Source: Rhizobiales bacterium UBA697 (GTDB taxonomy: Bacteria; Pseudomonadota; Alphaproteobacteria; Rhizobiales; Ancalomicrobiaceae). Taken from it: a stretch of 12,050 nt of DNA. The notes below the pieces were generated by a model that did no database searches, had not been told where the DNA came from, and saw only the letters and a list, made by a program, of their open reading frames with translations. Positions 6,834 through 12,050 of the stretch are shown piece by piece. A program made the position numbers and the translations under genes. Position 1 is the stretch's first letter; each line of letters starts with the position of its first letter. The stretch covers positions 1 through 12,050 of the forward strand of contig DBMN01000371.1 in NCBI GenBank assembly GCA_002298965.1, read 5' to 3'.

Positions 6834-7565
6834 ATGACGACGCAGATCGCCGAAATTCAGGGCGCATACGACGCCTCGGGCAAGGAAAAGGCGCGCGCTC
6901 TCCAGACCATCTACGTCTACGAGGCGCCGGTGCGCCTGTGGCACTGGGTCAATGCCCTCTGCATCCTGGTGCTGTGCATTTCCGGCTACTTCATCGGTTC
7001 GCCGCTTCCCTCGGTTCCGGGCGAGGCTTCGAACAACTTCCTGATGGGCTACATCCGCTTCACGCATTTCGCGGCCGGACAGACGCTCATCGTCTTCTTC
7101 CTGTTCCGCCTCTACTGGGCCTTCGTGGGCAACGCCTATTCGCGCCAGCTCTTCATCCTGCCGGTCTGGAACAAGACCTGGCTCTGGGGCGTGATCTACG
7201 AGGCCAAGTGGTACGCCTTCCTGGTCAAGGACCCGAAGAAGTACATCGGTCACAACCCGCTCGCGCACATCGCGATGTTCACCTTCATGCTGTTCCTCGT
7301 CTTCATGATGATCAGCGGCATGGCGCTCTATTCCGAGGGCACCGGGCAGACGAGCTGGCAGTACAAGCTGTTCGGCTGGGTCTTCTCGATCTTCCCGAAC
7401 AGCCAGGACATCCACACCTGGCATCACCTCGGCATGTGGGCGATCGTGACCTTCGTGGTCGTGCACGTCTACGCCGCGGTGCGCGAGGACATCCTCAGCC
7501 GCCAGTCGATGATCTCGTCGATGGTGTCCGGCGAACGTCTGTTCCGCGACGACCTGAAGGACTGA
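6834..7565 (+). CDS. hupC: Ni/Fe-hydrogenase b-type cytochrome subunit
   Basis: 243-residue di-haem membrane cytochrome b that anchors the HupSL dimer to the periplasmic face and passes its electrons to the quinone pool. Sequence hallmarks are EAPVRLWHWVN, IRFTHFAAGQ, IGHNPLAH, IHTWHHLGMW, VVVHVYAAVRED and SRQSMISSMVSG, with conserved histidines as haem ligands across four hydrophobic segments. Length is normal for the family. ATG at 6834 follows a strong GGGAGGA site. It is separated from hupL by 108 bases containing two hairpins and is followed closely by hupD. It is roughly half identical to the minus-strand paralogue at 1046-1783. Confidence 0.97.
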   Translation: MTTQIAEIQGAYDASGKEKARALQTIYVYEAPVRLWHWVNALCILVLCISGYFIGSPLPSVPGEASNNFLMGYIRFTHFAAGQTLIVFFLFRLYWAFVGNAYSRQLFILPVWNKTWLWGVIYEAKWYAFLVKDPKKYIGHNPLAHIAMFTFMLFLVFMMISGMALYSEGTGQTSWQYKLFGWVFSIFPNSQDIHTWHHLGMWAIVTFVVVHVYAAVREDILSRQSMISSMVSGERLFRDDLKD

Positions 7566-7569
7566 GCCG

Positions 7570-8133
7570 ATGGGACAAGCGACCTCGCGCACGCTGGTGC
7601 TGGGCATCGGCAACATCCTGTGGGCGGACGAGGGCTTCGGGGTGCGGGCGGTGGAGGAATTCCACCGCCGGTACCGCGTTCCCGACGACGTCACCATCCT
7701 CGACGGCGGCACGCAGGGCCTCTATCTCGTCAACTTCCTGCAGGAGCACGATCGCCTGCTGGTGTTCGACGCGATCGACTACGGTCTGGAACCCGGCACG
7801 CTGAAGATCGTCCGCGACGACGAGGTGCCGAAGTTCACCGGTGCCAAGAAGATGTCGCTTCACCAGACGGGCTTCCAGGAGGTACTGTCTGCGGCGGATC
7901 TGCTCGGGGCCTATCCGCGCGAACTCGCGCTGATCGGCTGCCAGCCGCTCGATCTCGAGGACTGGGGCGGACCGCTCACCGGACCGGCGCGCGATGCGCT
8001 GGAACCGGCGCTCGCCGCCGCGGTGGCGCTGCTCGCCGAGTGGGGCATCGCGGTGGAGAGCCGGGCCGACGCGGCCGAGCCGCTGCTGGCCAACGACATC
8101 GACTTCGCCGCCTACGAGCGGCGGGTCGGCTGA
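7570..8133 (+). CDS. hupD: Hydrogenase maturation endopeptidase (M52 family)
   Basis: 187-residue cytoplasmic protease that trims the C-terminal peptide of HupL after the conserved His, once nickel is in place. The three nickel-sensing residues are Glu21 (GNILWADEGFG), Asp67 (VFDAIDYG) and His98 (MSLHQTGFQ), all shifted by +5 from the known Glu16, Asp62 and His93 of E. coli HybD. The N-terminal LVLGIGNILWADEG and the DGGTQGLYL segment are typical family motifs. It starts four bases after the hupC stop, with AAGGA just upstream, so it is probably translationally coupled. Its substrate is HupL, whose 15-residue tail is intact. Confidence 0.97.
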   Translation: MGQATSRTLVLGIGNILWADEGFGVRAVEEFHRRYRVPDDVTILDGGTQGLYLVNFLQEHDRLLVFDAIDYGLEPGTLKIVRDDEVPKFTGAKKMSLHQTGFQEVLSAADLLGAYPRELALIGCQPLDLEDWGGPLTGPARDALEPALAAAVALLAEWGIAVESRADAAEPLLANDIDFAAYERRVG

Positions 8134-8155
8134 GACTTCGAAGGGACGAGCAGCC

Positions 8156-8482
8156 ATGTGCCTCGGGATTCCGATGGTCGTCGTCGAAGGCGACGACATG
8201 ACCGCACTCGTCGCCCGCGGCGACGAGCAGCGGCGCGTCTCGATGCTGCTGATCGGCGAACAGCCGGTCGGCACACGGGTGCTCGTCCACATCGACAGCG
8301 CGGTGCGCGTGCTCGACGAGGCCGAGGCGACGATGATCGACAATGCGCTGCGCGGCCTCGCCGCGGCGCTCGACGGCGAGAGCTTCGACCATCTCTTCGC
8401 CGATCTGGTCGGGCGCGAACCGCAGTTGCCCGACTTCCTGCGCGAAGACGGCGGCGAGGACGTCCCCGCCGCGACGGCCTGA
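8156..8482 (+). CDS. hupF: HypC/HybG-family hydrogenase maturation chaperone
   Basis: 108-residue small chaperone of the HypC family. The invariant MCLGIP start is present, with Cys2 as the residue that binds the Fe(CN)2CO unit and the apo-large subunit. The beta-barrel core ends near VGTRVLVHIDSAVRVLDEAEA; about 40 further residues form the C-terminal extension typical of HupF and absent from HypC. In Rhizobium leguminosarum, HupF acts on HupL and protects it during maturation under oxygen. It follows hupD by 22 bases with AAGGGA upstream. hupE, which lies between hupD and hupF in rhizobia, is missing here, as in the Rhodobacter order. A sigma-54 promoter region follows the gene. Confidence 0.95.
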   Translation: MCLGIPMVVVEGDDMTALVARGDEQRRVSMLLIGEQPVGTRVLVHIDSAVRVLDEAEATMIDNALRGLAAALDGESFDHLFADLVGREPQLPDFLREDGGEDVPAATA

Positions 8483-8530
8483 CCGGGCCTTCGCGCAACC
8501 CGCGCAACGGCGCGCGGGATACGCGGTCCG

Positions 8531-8555
8531 ATCAATTGATTTCCATCGATGGAAA
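8531..8555. promoter_or_regulatory. Adjoining perfect palindromes, candidate activator site
   Basis: ATCAATTGAT (8531-8540) and TTTCCATCGATGGAAA (8540-8555) are both perfectly self-complementary and share one base. They lie roughly 100-120 bases upstream of the hupG -24 element, a normal distance for an RpoN enhancer-binding protein, in an AT-rich patch. TTG-ATTTC-CAT across their junction is one base off the HupR-type TTG-N5-CAA. The factor is unknown. Confidence 0.5.
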
Positions 8556-8596
8556 GTGCACGGTCGTATCCGGAAGCGGCGCTCGGGGTGTCCCGA

Positions 8597-8609
8597 CGGT
8601 CGTGACCGG
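8597..8609. promoter_or_regulatory. Candidate operator: palindromic 13-mer, second copy
   Basis: CGGTCGTGACCGG is identical to 1828-1840. It lies about 45 bases upstream of the hupG -24 element. Both copies are intergenic and next to hydrogenase genes; a common regulator is inferred. Confidence 0.4.
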
Positions 8610-8650
8610 AAAACGGCGGTCGTTTGCTTGTCATCGGGTGGACGGAGAGT

Positions 8651-8665
8651 TGGCATACGGCTTGC
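8651..8665 (+). promoter_or_regulatory. Internal sigma-54 (-24/-12) promoter upstream of hupG
   Basis: TGGCATACGGCTTGC matches TGGCACG-N4-TTGC closely. GG is at 8652-8653 and GC at 8664-8665, exactly ten bases apart. The start point would be near 8677, about 45 bases before the hupG ATG. The match to the consensus is better than that of the hupS promoter. Confidence 0.75.
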
Positions 8666-8721
8666 TGAACCCATGGGAAGGCGGGCCACAGACAAACGCG
8701 AAGCCCGCACCGGGAGGACGA

Positions 8722-9177
8722 ATGACACATCCCCTCGTCGCCGCATTGGCCGATCGCTACGGCCTGCCGGTGGTCGATCCCTCGTCGATCGACGCTTTTC
8801 TCGCGCCCGCGGAGGGAGAACCCCCGCATGCGCTCCTGTTCTTTCCCGGCGATCCGGCGACGCGGGCGGAGACGCTCGACGTGGCCGTGGTGATGCCGGA
8901 GGTGCTGGCCGCCTTCCAGCGTCGCCTGCGCGGTGCCGTCGTGGCGGCCGGCGCGGAGGCGGCGCTGTCGTCGCGTTTCCACGTCGCGGTGCTGCCGTCG
9001 CTGGTGGTGACGCGCGGCGCCGAGACCATCGCGGTTCTGCCGAAGATCCGCGACTGGTCCGAATACATGGAGAAGATCGAGGCGGCGCTGGCGGCGGACG
9101 CCCCGGCGCTGATCAAGGACGAGAAGCCGCGGGTGGCCTTCACCACATCGCAGGCCGCGAGGGGAGACGAAGCATGA
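8722..9177 (+). CDS. hupG: HyaE/HupG-family hydrogenase assembly chaperone (thioredoxin-like)
   Basis: 151-residue protein of the HyaE/HupG family, chaperones with a thioredoxin fold that recognise the Tat signal of the small subunit during assembly and proofreading. As in the family there is no CxxC active site; this protein has no cysteine at all. The segment ALLFFPGDPATRAETLDVAV and the cis-Pro-like loop VAVLPSLVVTRG fit the fold, and AVLPKIRDWSEYMEKIE is the typical C-terminal helix. ATG at 8722 has an ideal GGGAGGA site. It is first in a probable sub-operon behind its own sigma-54 promoter and overlaps hupH by four bases (ATGA), implying coupled translation. Confidence 0.92.
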   Translation: MTHPLVAALADRYGLPVVDPSSIDAFLAPAEGEPPHALLFFPGDPATRAETLDVAVVMPEVLAAFQRRLRGAVVAAGAEAALSSRFHVAVLPSLVVTRGAETIAVLPKIRDWSEYMEKIEAALAADAPALIKDEKPRVAFTTSQAARGDEA

Positions 9178-10052
9178 AGGCTGGATTCTGGGTCGCGCCG
9201 GACGGCGCCGACGAAGGCGTGTCGATGGTGCCGATCGGCATCGACGACAAGGCTTCGGGTTTCGCCGGTCGCTCGGGCCTGACCGGCACCGGCACCATCT
9301 CCTTCCTCGCCACCTCGAGCGCCGAGGAACTGATCGCGCGCTGTCCGCGGGTGGCGAGCCTGCTGCCGGAGATGGTCGCGGCGCTGGAGACGCAGGAGGT
9401 CGGTCAGCCGAGCCGGCTGTTCGATCTCGACGGCTACGGCGCCGACGATCTCGAGCTGCTCGGCCAGGTGCTGGGCGAGGGCGAGGTCTCGGCCACCGTG
9501 GCGCTGCCCGACGGCGTCGTCGCGCAGGTGCAGGAATCGGTGATGGCCGGCCTGTGGCGGGTGCGCTTCACCGACGCCTCGGGCGCCCGCGTCGCCGACT
9601 ACGTCGAGGTCGCCTCGGTGCCGGCGGCGGTCGAGCGCGCGGCGTCGATGACGACGGTGCTCGAGGATCTGCCGCCGCCGCCCGAAGGCGCGATGAACGT
9701 GATGTCGCTCCTGACCGAGATCCGCGACCGCGCGCTGGCGCATCGTCCCGGCGATCCGTCGCATGCCATCACCTTCTCGCTGTTCCCGATGTCGGAAGCC
9801 GACATGACCCATCTCCAGGACACGCTGGGGCCGGGGCCGGTGCAGATGCTGTCGCGCGGCTACGGCACCTGCCGCATCGTCGCCACCGCGACGCGGAACG
9901 TCTGGTCGGTGCAGTTCTTCAACGCCATGGACACGATCGTCCTCGACACGCTGGAGATCGGCGACGTGCCGGTGACGGCGCGCGCGGCGGTCGAGGACTT
10001 CCGCGATTCGGCCGAGCGCTTGAAAGACATCCGCGAGGCCTATTTCCAATGA
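9174..10052 (+). CDS. hupH: HupH/HyaF-family hydrogenase expression protein
   Basis: 292-residue accessory protein of the HupH/HyaF family, needed for maturation of the small subunit in rhizobia and linked to HyaF in E. coli. Visible family features are GTGTISFLATSSAEELI near the N-terminus and two related halves, each with a V/I-Q-E-S or G-T-C-R-I core followed by a W-x-V-x-F strand (GLWRVRFTDASG and NVWSVQFFNAMD). The QMLSRGYGTCRI and FFNAMDTIVLDTLEIGDVP segments are especially typical. Start and stop overlap both neighbours by four bases (ATGA), so hupGHI is tightly coupled. A longer in-frame reading upstream is only the shadow of hupG, and the ATG at 9174 gives normal family length. Confidence 0.93.
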   Translation: MKAGFWVAPDGADEGVSMVPIGIDDKASGFAGRSGLTGTGTISFLATSSAEELIARCPRVASLLPEMVAALETQEVGQPSRLFDLDGYGADDLELLGQVLGEGEVSATVALPDGVVAQVQESVMAGLWRVRFTDASGARVADYVEVASVPAAVERAASMTTVLEDLPPPPEGAMNVMSLLTEIRDRALAHRPGDPSHAITFSLFPMSEADMTHLQDTLGPGPVQMLSRGYGTCRIVATATRNVWSVQFFNAMDTIVLDTLEIGDVPVTARAAVEDFRDSAERLKDIREAYFQ

Positions 10053-10264
10053 GTGCGTTCGAGAACTTCGGCGTGAAGCAGGACGTGACGGCGGAGACGA
10101 AGATGGAGTGCGGCATCTGCTGGCACGTCTACGATCCGGCCGAAGGCGACGACGCCTGGCAGGTGCCGCCCGGCACGTCCTTCGCCGATCTGCCGGAGGA
10201 GTGGACGTGCCCGAACTGCAGCGCGCCGCGCTCGAAGTTCATGATCCTCGGATCGGGAGGCTGA
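10049..10264 (+). CDS. hupI: Rubredoxin-like protein of the hydrogenase operon
   Basis: 71-residue rubredoxin. The mononuclear iron is bound by Cys21 and Cys24 (ECGICWHVYDP) and Cys54 and Cys57 (TCPNCSAPRSKF), with the usual spacing and the conserved aromatic residues around WHVYDP. In hup operons this protein assists maturation of the small-subunit Fe-S clusters when oxygen is present rather than acting as a general electron carrier. ATG overlaps the hupH stop by four bases. The next gene begins four bases after its stop. Confidence 0.96.
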   Translation: MSAFENFGVKQDVTAETKMECGICWHVYDPAEGDDAWQVPPGTSFADLPEEWTCPNCSAPRSKFMILGSGG

Positions 10265-10268
10265 TGCC

Positions 10269-10820
10269 GTGACCGAGACCGCGCCGTCGATCGACGTTTC
10301 GCCGCCGCCGCGGGCCCTGCCCGCGGACGATGCGGCGTCGGTCGTCGCGGCGCGGCTCGAGGCGGCGTTCCGCGTGGTGGCGGACGGGCCGATGCGCGAC
10401 GTGCCGCTGGTCAATCCGGCGCTGGTCGTCGAGGCGATCGGCTTCCGCCCCTGGGGTTCGCGCATCGTCGGGGTGATGGCGACGCCGTGGTTCATGAACC
10501 TCGTCGTCACCGCGCCGCCGGAGGGACCCGAGCTCGAGCCGGCCTCGCCCGGCTCGACCGTGATCCATGCCTTTCCCGGCGGGGACTTTCCTTGCGTGGT
10601 CGGTTCGGTCGACGGGTTCGGCCGGCTCGACAGCGCCTCGTTCTTCTCGCCGATGTTCGAATTCGACGACCCGGCGGTCGTCCGCGCCGTCGCCGAGGCG
10701 GCGATCGAGGAAGTCTTCCGGGCTCCGGAGCCCGAGCCCGAACCGCAGCCCGAGACGCGGGCGCCGGCGGCGATCGATCGCCGCGCGCTGCTCTTCGGCC
10801 GCCGCGGCGGGGAGGGCTGA
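10269..10820 (+). CDS. hupJ: HybE/HupJ-family [NiFe]-hydrogenase assembly chaperone
   Basis: 183-residue chaperone of the HybE family, which helps assemble large and small subunits before Tat export. The family core is clear: MRDVPLVNPALVVEAIGF, then WGVMATPWFMNLV-like strands (VGVMATPWFMNL), FPGGDFPCVVGSVDGFG and FFSPMFEFDD. The C-terminus carries a short acidic Pro-Glu run (PEPEPEPQPE) before a basic end. Start is GTG at 10269, four bases after the hupI stop, with GGGAGG upstream; the choice fits both spacing and family length. The next reading frame, the hupK remnant, starts three bases later. Confidence 0.92.
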   Translation: MTETAPSIDVSPPPRALPADDAASVVAARLEAAFRVVADGPMRDVPLVNPALVVEAIGFRPWGSRIVGVMATPWFMNLVVTAPPEGPELEPASPGSTVIHAFPGGDFPCVVGSVDGFGRLDSASFFSPMFEFDDPAVVRAVAEAAIEEVFRAPEPEPEPQPETRAPAAIDRRALLFGRRGGEG

Positions 10821-10822
10821 CC

Positions 10823-10939
10823 ATGGCGGCGATCGCTCCCCTTTCGGCCGGCGGGATCCGGCTCGAGATCGCGGTCGATCCCGAGACCCGGGCGGCGCGG
10901 CGCGTCACGGTGCGCTCGACCCGGCCTATCTTCAGGTGA
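10823..10939 (+). pseudogene. hupK: hupK remnant, truncated after about 34 codons
   Basis: Only 38 codons remain of a gene that normally encodes about 300-370 residues. The start has the right position (two bases after hupJ, GGGAGGG ribosome site) and the opening residues match HupK: GGIRLEIAVDPETRAARRVTVRSTRP in meaning, ending at the conserved V-x-S-T-R-P. The usual HupK continuation is absent; the frame reads four unrelated codons and stops at 10939. HupK resembles a Ni-site-less large subunit and is thought to serve as a scaffold in Fe or Ni insertion. The break coincides with a change in sequence character, so it is a deletion, an insertion or an assembly join rather than a point mutation. 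Confidence 0.75.
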
Positions 10940-11009
10940 TCTGAGGACAGTCGGTTGAGGGCTGGCTGACCGGAGTCGCTCCCGCAAGGTGAGCGGGCAG
11001 GGAGGAAGC

Positions 11010-12050
11010 ATGGCGCGGCTGGTGGCAGGGCAGGGTTTTGCCCTCGATCTGGACGAGGCCCGGTTGGCGAATGGCTTCGTTGCCGATGCCTTCACCACCC
11101 TGCCTGCTCTTTCCGCCATTGCTGCCGGCACGGGTGGCCTGACCGTCACCCACAAGGTCATGGGCCGGGCGCACGCCACCTTGCTGGACTATGCCGCTTC
11201 CGGCAACGGAGCGGCCATGGCCATCCGCTTCACCGGTCTGACCGACCGGGATGAGGGTGGCGTCCTGCGCTACCGGGTCGAGGGGCTGGACGTCGCGCTG
11301 ACCGGTGCGACGCTCGACCGGCTCGGCGCCCGCCTCTTCCAGCAGGTAGACGGTTTCGTCGGAGCGGAGGGCGATGACAGCGTCTATCTTGGCGTGCCGG
11401 GTGGACGCGACTTTGACGGCGGCGGCGGCACCGACCGAGCCATCTATACCGCCGACCCGCGCCGCTATGCCCTGCGGGACGGAACCTACCGTGCCGAGAC
11501 ACCGGTGGTGGTGGCGCTCGATGGCGGTGGTCGGCGCTATGCCGTGGTGTCGAGCCGCAGCGCCGACACGCTGACCGACGTCGAACTGGTCACCATCGAC
11601 GGTAGAACCGCCGCTCCGGCGGCGCTCGCCTTCGACGCGCGGAACTATCTCGCGGCCAACCGCGACCTTGCCGTCGCCTTCGGGGCCAATGTGGTGGCCG
11701 CCGCCGCCCATTATTCCTGGTATGGCCGGAACGAGGGGCGCAGCCTGGGCGGTTTCGACGCGCTGGGCTATCTGGGAGCCAACCCCGACGTGCTGCGCGC
11801 CGTGGGCGTCGATGCCGACGCCGCTTTGCAGCATTATCTGAGCTATGGCGTCCGCGAAGGGCGGACGGCCGGCTTCGATCCCTACAACTATCTCGCCTCC
11901 AACCCGGATGTGCTGGCCGTCTACGGCGCCGATCCTGTGGGCGCTTTGACCCATTATGCCCGGTACGGCCTGCGCGAAGGGCGGATGGCCACCGGGTTTG
12001 ACGGGCTGCTCTATACCGCCTCCTATGCGGACCTGATCGATGCCTTCGGC
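11010..12050 (+). CDS. RTX-like, probably secreted repeat protein (3' partial)
   Basis: Open to the window end: 347 codons with no stop. ATG at 11010 has an ideal GGAGGAA site (11001-11007). No classical signal peptide is visible, as in type I secreted proteins. Residues 1-110 are unrecognised. Residues ~115-199 form a hemolysin-type module: VGAEGDDSVYLG, DGGGGTDRAIY, a Y-x-V strand, then ADTLTDVELVTIDGR. From residue 208 come ~40-residue repeats with pattern FD-x3-YLAxNPDVLxAxGxD-x5-HYxxYGxxEGR, three full copies and the start of a fourth. Such repeats are common in large alphaproteobacterial RTX or adhesin proteins. Tyr codons are 15 TAT to 5 TAC, opposite to hupL, suggesting another origin. 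Function (adhesion, biofilm, S-layer) cannot be settled from the fragment. Confidence 0.8.
   Translation, partial: MARLVAGQGFALDLDEARLANGFVADAFTTLPALSAIAAGTGGLTVTHKVMGRAHATLLDYAASGNGAAMAIRFTGLTDRDEGGVLRYRVEGLDVALTGATLDRLGARLFQQVDGFVGAEGDDSVYLGVPGGRDFDGGGGTDRAIYTADPRRYALRDGTYRAETPVVVALDGGGRRYAVVSSRSADTLTDVELVTIDGRTAAPAALAFDARNYLAANRDLAVAFGANVVAAAAHYSWYGRNEGRSLGGFDALGYLGANPDVLRAVGVDADAALQHYLSYGVREGRTAGFDPYNYLASNPDVLAVYGADPVGALTHYARYGLREGRMATGFDGLLYTASYADLIDAFG
11631..12050 (+). repeat. Tandem ~120-bp coding repeats (40-residue units)
   Basis: Units begin near 11631, 11754, 11874 and 11997 (the last cut by the window edge). Each encodes FD-x3-YLAxNPD...HYxxYGxxEGR. The end motif GCGAAGGGCGGA is nearly identical in units two and three. 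More units probably follow outside the window. Confidence 0.8.

Larger units (their letters stand above)
8483..8721 (+). promoter_or_regulatory. Intergenic control region between hupF and hupG
   Basis: These 239 bases without a gene break an otherwise compact operon. They hold two adjoining perfect palindromes (8531-8540, 8540-8555), the shared palindromic 13-mer (8597-8609), a sigma-54 promoter (8651-8665), and the hupG ribosome-binding site GGGAGGA just before the ATG at 8722. The ATCAA-N4-TT stretch at 8531-8541 also resembles an IHF core with two mismatches. The layout suggests a second, independently activated transcription unit, hupGHIJK. Confidence 0.6.

Noticed and set aside
10973..11000. 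Short inverted repeat (CCCGC/GCGGG, alternatively GCTC/GAGC) before the last gene as a mobile-element end
   Set aside because: Stems are only 4-5 bp, there is no target-site duplication or matching partner repeat, and it may be chance in GC-rich DNA.
10932..11954. Minus-strand frame of about 340 codons at the right end
   Set aside because: It lies opposite the well-supported repeat protein, which has a strong ribosome-binding site and recognisable RTX and tandem-repeat motifs.

Overview
The window is part of a high-GC alphaproteobacterial genome, probably a Hyphomicrobiales- or Rhodospirillales-like free-living bacterium. This is inferred from strongly G/C-ending codons and from a hydrogenase operon laid out as in Rhodobacter and rhizobia. 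It is dominated by an uptake [NiFe]-hydrogenase locus in the order hupS-L-C-D-F-G-H-I-J-(K'), positions 3808-10939, all on the + strand. Together the genes make a membrane-bound, periplasm-facing group 1d-type enzyme. HupS (Fe-S electron relay, Tat-exported) and HupL (Ni-Fe site) oxidise H2, and HupC (cytochrome b) passes the electrons to quinone. HupD, F, G, H, I, J and K are maturation factors. hupE is absent, as in the Rhodobacter-type gene order, and no hyp genes lie in the window.

The left part (1-1783) holds a second hydrogenase fragment: a hupS paralogue whose 5' end lies outside the window and, convergent to it, a second cytochrome b gene (hupC-like). No large-subunit gene lies between them. 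The two hupS copies differ at only 16 of the first 816 aligned bases, then drop abruptly to about 45% protein identity in the C-terminal anchor. The two cytochrome b proteins are old, diverged paralogues. This mosaic points to recent gene conversion or re-duplication of the hupS body onto a distinct tail. A membrane-anchored methyl-accepting chemotaxis-type protein (2012-3466) sits between the two hydrogenase loci.

Regulation is visible in the sequence. Two near-consensus sigma-54 (-24/-12) promoters with exact GG-N10-GC spacing lie upstream of hupS (about 3690-3705) and hupG (about 8651-8665). The hupG promoter is preceded by two perfect palindromes and by a 13-base palindromic motif that recurs exactly upstream of the second cytochrome b gene. 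Two strong hairpins lie between hupL and hupC, one ending 1 base before the hupC Shine-Dalgarno sequence.

At the right end, hupK is broken after about 34 codons at about 10925-10940, and unrelated sequence follows. That sequence carries an open-ended gene (11010 to the window edge) for an RTX-like, probably secreted protein with a glycine-rich module and at least three 40-residue tandem repeats. Its tyrosine codon choice is opposite to that of hupL. The junction is either a real rearrangement or an assembly chimera.
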